Of a DNA stretch of 64,000 bases, positions 51,830-63,202 are shown piece after piece; the first letter of the stretch is position 1; each line of letters opens with the position of its first letter. The stretch is from the NCBI RefSeq assembly GCF_000721605.1, contig NZ_JOIZ01000019.1, positions 248,001-312,000 on the forward strand, in the 5' to 3' direction. Position numbers and translations under genes: made by a program. Origin of the DNA: Streptomyces sp. NRRL S-37 (GTDB lineage Bacteria; Actinomycetota; Actinomycetes; Streptomycetales; Streptomycetaceae). The notes under the pieces are model-generated. The model worked only from the letters and a program-made list of their open reading frames with translations, was not told the DNA's origin and ran no database searches.

Positions 51830-52531
51830 ATGTCCGGCCACTCTAAATGGGCCACGACGAAGCACAAGAAGGCCGTGATCGATGCCAAGCGCGGCAAGCT
51901 CTTCGCGAAGCTGATCAAGAACATCGAGGTCGCCGCGCGGATGGGCGGCGTCGACCTGGACGGCAACCCCACGCTCTATGACGCCGTCCAGAAGGCCAAG
52001 AAGCAGTCGGTGCCGAACAAGAACATCGACTCCGCCATCAAGCGCGGTGGCGGTCTCGAGGCCGGCGGCGCCGACTACGAGACGATCATGTACGAGGGCT
52101 ACGGTCCGAACGGTGTCGCGGTGCTCATCGAGTGCCTCACCGACAACCGCAACCGCGCCGCCTCGGACGTGCGCGTCGCGATGACCCGCAACGGCGGCTC
52201 CATGGCCGACCCGGGCTCGGTGTCCTACCTGTTCAACCGCAAGGGCGTGGTGATCGTCCCCAAGGGCGAGCTGACCGAGGACGACGTCCTCGCCGCCGTC
52301 CTGGACGCGGGCGCCGAGGAGGTCAACGACCTCGGCGAGAACTTCGAGGTGCTCAGCGATGGTGTCCGTGCGGACCCCCTCGTCCGGGGCGACCAGGCGT
52401 CCGGCGCGGCCGGTGCCCGCCTCCGGGTCGACCGGCTCCCCCCCCCCCCCCCCGGGGGGGGGCCCCCCCGCCCCCCCCCCCCCGCCCCGCCGCGCTGTCA
52501 GTGGCACCCGATAGCCTGCACGAACAGGTGA
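51830..52531 (+). pseudogene. yebC: YebC/TACO1-family protein, 3' third replaced
   Basis: The first 176 residues match the YebC/TACO1 family ([20 protein letters not shown], then [51 protein letters not shown]), a translation or transcription factor usually about 250 residues long. After NFEVLS the family sequence stops at about 52357 and the frame runs on through unrelated bases and a G/C homopolymer block to 52531. ATG 51830 follows AAGGAGA. The loss looks artefactual, and the true gene is probably intact in the organism. Confidence 0.8.
52361..52496. other. Foreign segment and G/C homopolymer block
   Basis: About 77 bases of sequence unrelated to yebC, then 16 C, 9 G, 7 C, G, 13 C, G, 4 C from 52438 to 52489. 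This is not natural-looking sequence and suggests a misjoined or unresolved gap in the assembly. Sequence becomes normal again at about 52497. Confidence 0.85.
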
Positions 52532-52551
52532 TCGAGGGAAAGGGCCGGCAC

Positions 52552-53118
52552 GTGCGCGTACTGGGGGTGGACCCGGGGCTGACCCGGTGCGGTGTCGGCG
52601 TCGTCGAGGGCGTCGCCGGGCGGCCGCTCACCATGCTCGGCGTGGGCGTCGTCCGCACACCGGCCGACGCCGACCTCGGCCACCGCCTCGTCGCCGTCGA
52701 GCAGGGCCTCGAACAGTGGCTGGACGAGCACCGGCCCGAGGTCGTCGCCGTGGAGCGCGTCTTCAGCCAGCACAACGTGCGGACGGTGATGGGCACCGCC
52801 CAGGCCAGCGCCGTCGCCATCCTGTGCGCCTCCCGCCGCGGCATCCCCGTCGTCCTGCACACGCCCAGCGAGGTCAAGGCCGCCGTCACCGGCTCGGGCC
52901 GCGCCGAAAAAGCCCAGGTCGGCGCCATGGTCACCCGGCTGCTGCGGCTGGACGCGCCACCGAAGCCCGCCGACGCCGCCGACGCCCTCGCGCTCGCCAT
53001 CTGCCACATCTGGCGCGCCCCCGCGCAGAACCGGCTCCAGCGGGCCGCCGCCCTGCACGCCTCCAGAACCCCCCGCGCACCACACGCCCCGCGCGCATCG
53101 AAAGGCCGTACGACATGA
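52552..53118 (+). CDS. ruvC: Holliday junction resolvase
   Basis: 188 residues, the endonuclease that cuts Holliday junctions. Catalytic acids are in [21 protein letters not shown] and [16 protein letters not shown]. The C-terminal tail is basic and low-complexity. GTG 52552. A TAGCCT -10 box lies about 35 bases upstream. Overlaps ruvA by four bases. Confidence 0.95.
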   Translation: MRVLGVDPGLTRCGVGVVEGVAGRPLTMLGVGVVRTPADADLGHRLVAVEQGLEQWLDEHRPEVVAVERVFSQHNVRTVMGTAQASAVAILCASRRGIPVVLHTPSEVKAAVTGSGRAEKAQVGAMVTRLLRLDAPPKPADAADALALAICHIWRAPAQNRLQRAAALHASRTPRAPHAPRASKGRTT

Positions 53119-53720
53119 TCGCCTTCGTCAGCGGCACGGTCGCCGCCCTCGCTCCCGACACCGCGGTGATCGAGGTCGGCGGGGTCGGCATGGCCGTCCA
53201 GTGCACACCGAACACGCTCTCCACGCTCCGCGTCGGACAGCCCGCGAAACTCGCCACCTCCCTGGTCGTCCGCGAGGACTCGCTGACCCTGTACGGCTTC
53301 GCCGACGACGACGAGCGCCAGGTCTTCGTGCTGCTCCAGACCGCCAGCGGAGTGGGCCCCCGGCTGGCCCAGGCGATGCTCGCCGTGCACACCCCCGACG
53401 CCCTGCGCAGAGCCGTGGCCACCGGGGACGAGAAGGCGCTGACCGCCGTCCCCGGCATCGGCAAGAAGGGCGCCCAGAAGCTGCTCCTGGAGCTCAAGGA
53501 CCGCCTGGGCGAGCCGCTCGGCGCCCCCGCCGTCGGCGCACCGGTCACCAGCGGCTGGCGCGACCAGCTGCACGCCGCCCTGATCGGCCTCGGGTACGCG
53601 ACCCGCGAGGCCGACGAGGCCGTGTCCGCCGTGACACCCCAGGCGGAGGCCGCCGGGGGCACCCCGCAGGTGGGGCAGCTGCTGAAGGCGGCCCTGCAGA
53701 CGCTGAACCGCGCCCGATAG
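53115..53720 (+). CDS. ruvA: Holliday junction DNA helicase subunit RuvA
   Basis: 201 residues. N-terminal OB domain ([20 protein letters not shown]), two helix-hairpin-helix motifs ([34 protein letters not shown]) and the small C-terminal domain contacting RuvB ([19 protein letters not shown]). Starts ATG 53115 inside the ruvC stop. Confidence 0.96.
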   Translation: MIAFVSGTVAALAPDTAVIEVGGVGMAVQCTPNTLSTLRVGQPAKLATSLVVREDSLTLYGFADDDERQVFVLLQTASGVGPRLAQAMLAVHTPDALRRAVATGDEKALTAVPGIGKKGAQKLLLELKDRLGEPLGAPAVGAPVTSGWRDQLHAALIGLGYATREADEAVSAVTPQAEAAGGTPQVGQLLKAALQTLNRAR

Positions 53721-53748
53721 CCCGTACGGAGAGCTGAGGCACACGCAC

Positions 53749-54822
53749 ATGAACTGGGACGACACCACCGGCACCGACGCCACCGGCGAGCGGCTGGTGG
53801 GCTCCGTCGCCGACCGCGAGGACCAGGCGGTCGAGGCCGCCCTGCGCCCCAAGGACCTGGGCGAGTTCATCGGCCAGGAGAAGGTCCGCGAGCAGCTCGA
53901 CCTCGTGCTGCGCGCCGCCCGCGCGCGGGGCGCCACCGCCGACCACGTGCTGCTCTCCGGCGCCCCCGGCCTCGGCAAGACCACCCTCTCGATGATCATC
54001 GCCGCCGAGATGGAAGCCCCCATCCGCATCACCTCGGGCCCCGCCATCCAGCACGCCGGCGACCTCGCGGCGATCCTCTCCTCCCTCCAGGAGGGCGAGG
54101 TGCTCTTCCTCGACGAGATCCACCGCATGTCCCGGCCCGCCGAGGAGATGCTCTACATGGCGATGGAGGACTTCCGCGTCGACGTGATCGTCGGCAAGGG
54201 CCCCGGCGCCACCGCCATCCCCCTCGAACTGCCCCCCTTCACCCTGGTCGGCGCCACCACCCGGGCCGGCCTGCTGCCGCCCCCGCTGCGCGACCGCTTC
54301 GGCTTCACCGCGCACATGGAGTTCTACGAACCCGCCGAGCTGGAGCGGGTCGTCCACCGCTCGGCGAGCCTCCTCGACGTGGAGATCGACCCGGCCGGCG
54401 CCGCGGAGATCGCCGGCCGCTCCCGCGGCACGCCCCGCATCGCCAACCGCCTGCTGCGCCGCGTCCGGGACTACGCGCAGGTCAAGGCCGACGGGCTGGT
54501 CACCAAGGACATCGCGGCGGCGGCCCTCGCCGTCTACGAGGTCGACGCCCGGGGCCTCGACCGGCTGGACCGGGCCGTACTGGAAGCCCTGCTGAAGCTG
54601 TTCGGCGGCGGACCGGTCGGCCTGTCCACGCTCTCCGTCGCGGTCGGGGAGGAACGTGAGACCGTGGAGGAGGTGGCCGAACCCTTCCTCGTACGGGAGG
54701 GCCTGCTCGCCCGCACCCCGCGCGGGAGGGTCGCCACCCCGGCGGCATGGGCGCATCTCGGCCTCACGCCGCCCCGCCCGGGGACCTCCGGAAACGGACA
54801 AGGGGACCTGTTCGGGGCGTGA
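53749..54822 (+). CDS. ruvB: Holliday junction DNA helicase subunit RuvB
   Basis: 357-residue AAA+ motor for branch migration. Walker A is GAPGLGKTT, Walker B is LFLDEIHRM, sensor 1 is VGATTRAG, and the C-terminal winged helix is [20 protein letters not shown]. 28 bases after ruvA. Confidence 0.97.
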   Translation: MNWDDTTGTDATGERLVGSVADREDQAVEAALRPKDLGEFIGQEKVREQLDLVLRAARARGATADHVLLSGAPGLGKTTLSMIIAAEMEAPIRITSGPAIQHAGDLAAILSSLQEGEVLFLDEIHRMSRPAEEMLYMAMEDFRVDVIVGKGPGATAIPLELPPFTLVGATTRAGLLPPPLRDRFGFTAHMEFYEPAELERVVHRSASLLDVEIDPAGAAEIAGRSRGTPRIANRLLRRVRDYAQVKADGLVTKDIAAAALAVYEVDARGLDRLDRAVLEALLKLFGGGPVGLSTLSVAVGEERETVEEVAEPFLVREGLLARTPRGRVATPAAWAHLGLTPPRPGTSGNGQGDLFGA

Positions 54823-54869
54823 CGGCGAGGACGATGGCCCGGGCAGGAACCCCGGTGCCATGCTGAGCG

Positions 54870-54899
54870 TTGTTCCCTGCGCGCGGACTCGCTTAGACT
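54870..54899 (+). promoter_or_regulatory. Promoter of yajC-secDF-apt
   Basis: TTGTTC (54870-54875) and TAGACT (54894-54899) with an 18-base spacer. Start about 80 bases before yajC. Confidence 0.65.
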
Positions 54900-54987
54900 C
54901 CGCCGATGCCACCCTCGCCGGCGGCAGTACACACCCCCAACCATCAGGCCGTTCACCATCGCGGTCGTGTGAAGGAAGTTCCGACCC

Positions 54988-55479
54988 GTGAGTCTCCTGA
55001 CCCTCCTCCCGTTCATTGTGCTCATCGGGGCCATGTTCCTGATGACCCGGTCGGCCAAGAAGAAGCAGCAGCAGGCCATCGACATGCGGAACCAGATGCA
55101 GCCCGGTTCCGGCGTCCGCACCATCGGGGGCATGTACGCCACGGTCAAGGAGGTCAGTGAGGACACGGTCCTCCTCGACGCCGGCCCGGGTGTGGAGCTG
55201 CTGTTCGCCAAGAACTCGATCGGTGCCGTCCTGACCGACGAGGAGTACAACCGCATCGTCCACGGCATCGAGCACGACCTGAAGTCCGACGCCGACGTCG
55301 TCCCCGACGACGCCTCCTCCCTCACCGAGACCGACGACTCCTCCGACGCTGCCGCCGCCTCCGACGACACGCCTGTCGACCTCGGCAAGAAGGACGCGGC
55401 CGACGAGCCGGCCGACGCCGACGAGGTGAAGGCGGACGCGCAGTCGAAGAAGTCCGACGGCGACTCCGACGCGAAGTAG
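54988..55479 (+). CDS. yajC: Preprotein translocase subunit YajC
   Basis: 163 residues. One N-terminal helix (LLTLLPFIVLIGAMFLMT), the basic RSAKKKQQQAIDMRNQMQPG, and GSGVRTIGGMYATVKEV of YajC. The C-terminal 70 residues are a very acidic Asp/Ala/Ser tail not found in short YajC proteins. Works with SecDF in protein export. Confidence 0.92.
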   Translation: MSLLTLLPFIVLIGAMFLMTRSAKKKQQQAIDMRNQMQPGSGVRTIGGMYATVKEVSEDTVLLDAGPGVELLFAKNSIGAVLTDEEYNRIVHGIEHDLKSDADVVPDDASSLTETDDSSDAAAASDDTPVDLGKKDAADEPADADEVKADAQSKKSDGDSDAK

Positions 55480-55611
55480 TCGTGGCCCGGGGCGCGCGGG
55501 TGCTGCCCGCGCGCCCCGGGACATGCCCGACTCGCACGGAGTCCCGACACCATGTCATGGCCGCCCGCCCGCCGATCCGGCGCGAGGCGGCCCGAGAGGG
55601 AGTACGAGAAG

Positions 55612-57384
55612 GTGGCAGCAGTCAAAAAGGGACGGAACGCGAGCGCCACGAGTAAGCCGTGGCGCTCGCTCGCTCTGATCCTGATCGCCATCGTGGCGCT
55701 CACCGGAGGGATGTTCGCCTCCGGGCACACCACTCCGCGTCTCGGCATCGACCTGGCCGGCGGTACGAGCATCACGCTGGCGGCGGTCCCCGAGGCCGGC
55801 CAGGAGTCCGCGATCAACAAGACCAACATGAACACCGCGGTCTCCATCATGGAGCGGCGTGTCAACGGTCTTGGCGTCTCGGAGGCCGAGGTCCAGACGC
55901 AGGGTGACCGCAACATCATCGTCAACATTCCCAAGGGCACCAATTCCAAGCAGGCCCGGGAACAGGTCGGCACCACCGCCAAGCTCTACTTCCGTCCTGT
56001 GATCGCCACCGAACTCGCCGGTGGCGGCGCCGCTCCCACGCCCAGCGCGACCGGCGACGGCTCGGAGCAGGACTCCGGCAAGGACAAGGCGACCGACAAG
56101 GCCACGGAGAAGGCGACCGACGGTTCCTCCCCGTCGGCGAGCGCCACCACCCAGGGCCGTGCCGTCACCGACGCCCTGAAGGCCGACGAGACGCCGTCCG
56201 CCTCCCCGAGCGGCACGGCCGAGGACGGCGCCAGCCCCTCCGCGTCCGCGACCGGCGGCACCTCCGGCGACGCCGACAGCAAGCTCCAGGCCCAGTACGC
56301 CGCGCTCGACTGCACCAAGGAGAGCGTCCGCGCCAAGGCCGGTGACGGTTCCAAGTCCAGCGACTCGACCGTCGCCTGCGGCCAGAACTCCCAGGGCCAG
56401 TGGCAGAAGTACATCCTCGGCCCCGCCGCGGTCGACGGCACGGACGTCGACGAGGCCAGCGCCGTCCTGAACACCCAGACCGGTGCCGGCTGGGTCGTCA
56501 CCATGGACTTCACGGACAAGGGCGCCAAGAAGTTCGCCGACATCACCGGCCAGCTCGCCAAGAACCAGTCCCCGCAGAACCAGTTCGCCATCGTCCTGGA
56601 CAACGAGGTCGTCTCCGACCCGTACGTCAGCCAGGCCCTGACCGGCGGCAACGCCGAGATCTCCGGCAACTTCAACCAGCAGTCGGCGCAGGAACTGGCC
56701 AACATGCTGTCCTACGGCGCCCTGCCGCTGACCTTCCGCGAGGACAGCGTCACCACCGTCACCGCCGCGCTCGGCGGTGAGCAGCTGAAGGCCGGTCTGA
56801 TCGCGGGTGCCATCGGCCTCGCCCTGGTCGTCCTCTACCTGCTGGTCTACTACCGCGGCCTGTCCTTCATCGCGATCCTGTCGCTGCTGGTGTCCGCCGC
56901 GCTCACCTACGTGATCATGTCGCTGCTCGGCCCGGCCATCGGCTTCGCGCTGAACCTGCCGGCCGTGTGCGGTGCCATCGTCGCCATCGGCATCACGGCG
57001 GACTCGTTCATCGTGTTCTTCGAACGGGTCCGGGACGAGCTCCGCGAGGGCCGCACCCTGCGTCCCGCCGTGGAGCGGGCCTGGCCGCGTGCCCGGCGCA
57101 CCATCCTGGTCTCCGACTTCGTGTCGTTCCTCGCCGCCGCGGTGCTCTTCGTCGTCACGGTCGGCAAGGTCCAGGGCTTCGCGTTCACGCTCGGCCTGAC
57201 CACCGTGCTCGACGTCGTGGTGGTGTTCCTCTTCACCAAGCCCCTGCTCACGCTGATGGCCCGCCGCACGTTCTTCGCGAGCGGCCACAAGTGGTCCGGC
57301 CTCGACCCGAAGGCGCTGGGCGCGAAGCCGCCCCTGCGCCGTACCCGCCGTCCCTCCGCCCCTGCCCAGACGAAGGAGGCGTGA
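55612..57384 (+). CDS. secD: Protein translocase subunit SecD
   Basis: 590 residues, RND-like membrane protein that uses the proton gradient to pull exported proteins. TM1 (LALILIAIVALTGGMF), the DLAGGTSITL motif, the P1 head, and TM2-6 (GAIGLALVVLYLLVYY, AIVAIGITADSFIVFFERVRDELREG, TRRTILVSD-like) are all present. The periplasmic loop carries a Ser/Thr/Ala/Asp-rich insert at about residues 145-240 that looks disordered. GTG 55612 chosen; ATG 55552 would add 20 residues. Confidence 0.93.
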   Translation: MAAVKKGRNASATSKPWRSLALILIAIVALTGGMFASGHTTPRLGIDLAGGTSITLAAVPEAGQESAINKTNMNTAVSIMERRVNGLGVSEAEVQTQGDRNIIVNIPKGTNSKQAREQVGTTAKLYFRPVIATELAGGGAAPTPSATGDGSEQDSGKDKATDKATEKATDGSSPSASATTQGRAVTDALKADETPSASPSGTAEDGASPSASATGGTSGDADSKLQAQYAALDCTKESVRAKAGDGSKSSDSTVACGQNSQGQWQKYILGPAAVDGTDVDEASAVLNTQTGAGWVVTMDFTDKGAKKFADITGQLAKNQSPQNQFAIVLDNEVVSDPYVSQALTGGNAEISGNFNQQSAQELANMLSYGALPLTFREDSVTTVTAALGGEQLKAGLIAGAIGLALVVLYLLVYYRGLSFIAILSLLVSAALTYVIMSLLGPAIGFALNLPAVCGAIVAIGITADSFIVFFERVRDELREGRTLRPAVERAWPRARRTILVSDFVSFLAAAVLFVVTVGKVQGFAFTLGLTTVLDVVVVFLFTKPLLTLMARRTFFASGHKWSGLDPKALGAKPPLRRTRRPSAPAQTKEA

Positions 57385-57387
57385 GAG

Positions 57388-58506
57388 ATGTCGAAGCTCG
57401 GCACCCTCGGCGCCCGACTGCACCACGGCGAGGTCGGCTACGACTTCGTCAAGAACCGCAAGATCTGGTACGGCATCTCCATCCTGATCACCATCACGGC
57501 CATCCTCGGCCTGGCGGTGCGCGGCCTGCACATGGGCATCGAGTTCCAGGGCGGAGCGGTCTTCACCACCCCGAAGAACATGAGCGTCTCGGTCGCCCAG
57601 GCCGAGGAGTACGCGGAGGACGCCTCCGGTCACGACGCGATCGTCCAGAAGCTCGGTGACGGCAGCCTGCGCATCCAGGTCGCGGGCATCGACACCAAGA
57701 CCTCGGACGGCATCAAGGACCAGCTCGCCGAGGACCTCAAGGTCGACGACGAGCGGATCAACGCCGAGCTGGTCGGCCCGAGCTGGGGCGAACAGATCGC
57801 CAACAAGGCCTGGCAGGGCCTCGGCATCTTCATGATCCTGGTCGTGATCTATCTGGCGATCGCCTTCGAGTGGCGCATGGCGCTCGCCGCGTTCGTCGCC
57901 CTGATCCACGACATCACCATCACTGTCGGCATCTACGCCCTCGTCGGCTTCGAGGTCACGCCGGGCACGGTGATCGGTCTGCTGACCATCCTCGGTTACT
58001 CGCTCTACGACACGGTCGTCGTCTTCGACAGCCTCAAGGAACAGACCAGGGACATCACCAAGCAGACCCGCTGGACCTACAGCGAGATCGCCAACCGCTC
58101 CATCAACAGCACCCTGGTCCGCTCCATCAACACCACGGTGGTCGCGCTGCTGCCGGTGGGGGGCCTGCTGTTCATCGGCGGTGGTGTCCTCGGCGCCGGC
58201 ATGCTGAACGACATCTCGCTGTCGCTGTTCGTCGGCCTCGCCGCCGGTGCGTACTCCTCGATCTTCATCGCCACCCCGCTCGTCGCCGACCTCAAGGAGC
58301 GCGAGCCGGCGATGAAGTCGCTGAAGAAGCGCGTCCTGGCCAAGCGCGCCCAGGGCGCGGCCGAGGGCGGGACACAGGAGGCCCCGGTCACCGGCGAGGA
58401 CCACGACGACGAGCCCGAGGACGCCGCACCCGCGGTCGTCGGCCCGCGCGGCCAGTCGGCCGCCCGCACCCGCGGCCGGGGCCGTAACTCCGGGAAGCGC
58501 CGATGA
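57388..58506 (+). CDS. secF: Protein translocase subunit SecF
   Basis: 372 residues, partner of SecD. TM1 WYGISILITITAILGLAV, GIEFQGGAVFTT, then the TM2-6 block with VALIHDITITVGIYALVG and GYSLYDTVVVFDSLKE. The C-terminal 60 residues are a charged, Arg/Gly-rich tail ending RGRGRNSGKRR. Overlaps apt by four bases. Confidence 0.95.
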   Translation: MSKLGTLGARLHHGEVGYDFVKNRKIWYGISILITITAILGLAVRGLHMGIEFQGGAVFTTPKNMSVSVAQAEEYAEDASGHDAIVQKLGDGSLRIQVAGIDTKTSDGIKDQLAEDLKVDDERINAELVGPSWGEQIANKAWQGLGIFMILVVIYLAIAFEWRMALAAFVALIHDITITVGIYALVGFEVTPGTVIGLLTILGYSLYDTVVVFDSLKEQTRDITKQTRWTYSEIANRSINSTLVRSINTTVVALLPVGGLLFIGGGVLGAGMLNDISLSLFVGLAAGAYSSIFIATPLVADLKEREPAMKSLKKRVLAKRAQGAAEGGTQEAPVTGEDHDDEPEDAAPAVVGPRGQSAARTRGRGRNSGKRR

Positions 58507-59042
58507 CCGGGATCAGAGAGCTGCTGCTCAGCCGCATCCGGGACGTGGCGGACTACCCGGAGCCGGGCGTGATGTTCAAGGACATCACCCCGCTCCTGGC
58601 GGACCCCGCGGCGTTCTCCGCGCTCAGCGGCGCCCTCGCCGACATCGCCCGCGCCACCGGCGCCACCAAGGTCGTCGGCCTGGAGGCCCGCGGGTTCATC
58701 CTCGGTGCCCCGGTCGCCGTCCGCGCCGGCCTCGGCTTCATCCCCGTACGCAAGGCGGGCAAGCTCCCCGGAGCCACCCTCAGCCAGGCGTACGACCTGG
58801 AGTACGGCTCCGCCGAGATCGAGGTGCACGCCGAGGACCTGAGCGCCGACGACCGCGTTCTGGTGGTCGACGACGTCCTCGCCACCGGCGGTACCGCCGA
58901 GGCGTCGGTCCAGCTCATCCGCAGGGCGGGTGCCGAGGTCGCGGGTCTGGCCGTACTGATGGAGCTCGGCTTCCTCGGCGGCCGCGCCCGGCTGGAACCG
59001 GCCCTGGCCGGCGCCCCGCTGGAGGCGCTGCTCACGGTCTGA
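58503..59042 (+). CDS. apt: Adenine phosphoribosyltransferase
   Basis: 179 residues, makes AMP from adenine and PRPP. The PRPP loop is RVLVVDDVLATGGTA and the hood region has ARGFILGAPVAVRAGLGFIP. Lies between secF and relA, which makes (p)ppGpp from the same purine pool. Confidence 0.96.
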   Translation: MTGIRELLLSRIRDVADYPEPGVMFKDITPLLADPAAFSALSGALADIARATGATKVVGLEARGFILGAPVAVRAGLGFIPVRKAGKLPGATLSQAYDLEYGSAEIEVHAEDLSADDRVLVVDDVLATGGTAEASVQLIRRAGAEVAGLAVLMELGFLGGRARLEPALAGAPLEALLTV

Positions 59043-59237
59043 CCAGCGCCGTCGCACACGAACCGCGCACAGGGAACACCGCTCGGGCGGGCCCGGAGGA
59101 ATCCGGTGCCCGCCTCGGGTGTTTCCAGGAGTAGACCGTCCTCACAGCCGCCCGCAGGCGATCCGCGGGCACGGGATCGCTACCATGGGGTCTCCGGAGC
59201 CTGACCGGGGGACCCGGATCGCGCACGAGGAGCCCTC

Positions 59238-61760
<2,523 letters not shown>

Positions 61761-61774
61761 CGGACGGCGCACAC

Positions 61775-61819
61775 GCGAAAGGGGGCTCCCGTACCTCGGG
61801 TACGGGAGCCCCCTTTCGC
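61775..61819. terminator. 21-bp convergent terminator
   Basis: A perfect 21-bp stem around TCG between relA and the DUF349 gene. AAA on one side and TTT on the other give weak U-runs both ways. Confidence 0.92.
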
Positions 61820-61834
61820 ATGCCGTGCGCGGGT

Positions 61835-63064
61835 TCAGCCGCCGAACTCGTGCAGACCCTTCAGCGCCTGGTCCAGCAGGGCCTGGCGGCCCTCCAGCTC
61901 CCGCTCCAGCTTCTCCGCCTTGGCGGTGTTGCCCTGCGCCCTGGCCTGCTCGATCTGGCCCTTCAGCTTGTCCACAGCAGCCTGGAGCTGACCGGTCAGA
62001 CCCGCGGCACGCGCGCGTGCCTCCGGGTTCGTCCGGCGCCACTCGGCCTCCTCGGCCTCCTGCAGGGCCCGCTCCACGGCGTGCATCCGGCCCTCGACCT
62101 TCGGGCGGGCGTCCCGCGGCACATGGCCGATGGCCTCCCAGCGCTCGTTGATCCCGCGGAACGCGGCCCGCGCGGCCTTCAGTTCCGTGATCGGCAGGAG
62201 CTTCTCGGCCTCCTCGGCCAGCTCCTCCTTGAGCTTGAGGTTCTCGGCCTGCTCCGCGTCCCGCTCGGCGAAGACCGAGCTGCGGGCGGCGAAGAAGACG
62301 TCCTGGGCGCCGCGGAAGCGGTTCCACAGGTCGTCCTCGTGCTCGCGCTGGGCGCGGCCCGCGGCCTTCCACTCCGCCATCAGGTCGCGGTAGCGGGCGG
62401 CCGTCGGCCCCCAGTCCGTCGAGCCCGACAGCGACTCGGCCTCCGCGACCAGCCGCTCCTTGGTCTGACGGGCCTCCTCACGCTGCGCGTCCAGCTGCGC
62501 GAAGTGCTGCTTGCGCCGCTTGGAGAACGCCGACCGCGCGTGCGAGAACCGGTGCCACAGCTCGTCGTCCGACTTGCGGTCCAGCCGCGGCAGACCCTTC
62601 CAGGTGTCCACCAGCGCCCGCAGCCGCTCACCGGCGGCCCGCCACTGGTCGGACCGCGCCAGCTCCTCCGCCTCGACGACCAGCGCCTCCTTGGCGTGCC
62701 GCGCCTCGTCGGACTGCTTGGCCCGCTGCGCCTTGCGCTCCTCGCGGCGCGCCTCCACCAGCTCCACGAGCTTGTCCAGCCGGGCCCTGAGGGCCTCCAG
62801 GTCGCCGACCGCGTGGTGCGCGTCCACCTGCTCGCGCAGGTGCCCGATCGCGGCCTGGGCGTCCTTGGACGACAGGTCGGTGGTCTTCACTCGCTTCTCG
62901 AGGAGGCCGATCTCGACAACCAGGCCCTCGTACTTGCGCTCGAAGTAGGCCAGCGCCTCCTCGGGGGAGCCGGCCTGCCAGGAACCGACGACCTGCTCGC
63001 CGTCGGCCGTACGCACGTACACGGTCCCCGTCTCGTCGACGCGGCCCCACGGGTCGCTGCTCAC
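61835..63064 (-). CDS. DUF349 coiled-coil protein
   Basis: 409 residues made of DUF349 repeats: WRAAGERLRALVDTWKGLPR, TAARYRDLMAEWKAAGRAQR, ELKAARAAFRGINERWEAIG, each a three-helix unit. The N-terminus starts SSDPWGRVDETGTVYVRTADG. Very Glu/Arg/Ala-rich. GTG 63064 with GGAGG. Some DUF349 proteins bind nucleic acid; the role here is unknown. Confidence 0.82.
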   Translation of the reverse strand: MSSDPWGRVDETGTVYVRTADGEQVVGSWQAGSPEEALAYFERKYEGLVVEIGLLEKRVKTTDLSSKDAQAAIGHLREQVDAHHAVGDLEALRARLDKLVELVEARREERKAQRAKQSDEARHAKEALVVEAEELARSDQWRAAGERLRALVDTWKGLPRLDRKSDDELWHRFSHARSAFSKRRKQHFAQLDAQREEARQTKERLVAEAESLSGSTDWGPTAARYRDLMAEWKAAGRAQREHEDDLWNRFRGAQDVFFAARSSVFAERDAEQAENLKLKEELAEEAEKLLPITELKAARAAFRGINERWEAIGHVPRDARPKVEGRMHAVERALQEAEEAEWRRTNPEARARAAGLTGQLQAAVDKLKGQIEQARAQGNTAKAEKLERELEGRQALLDQALKGLHEFGG

Positions 63065-63202
63065 AGCGCCTCCTCCACATGATGCCGTCGAGGGGGCCTC
63101 GAAGCTCCCCCGGGCATCGTCCACAGTTTCGTCACGGCCAACATAGGCGACCGACGGGATGCCTGTCCGCATCCCGCGCGACCGAAATTTCGCAGTTGGG
63201 GG

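Noticed and set aside
52132..52551. ruvC starting far upstream inside yebC
   Set aside because: The upstream frame is the yebC shadow and homopolymer block; the family start VRVLGVDPG fits GTG 52552.
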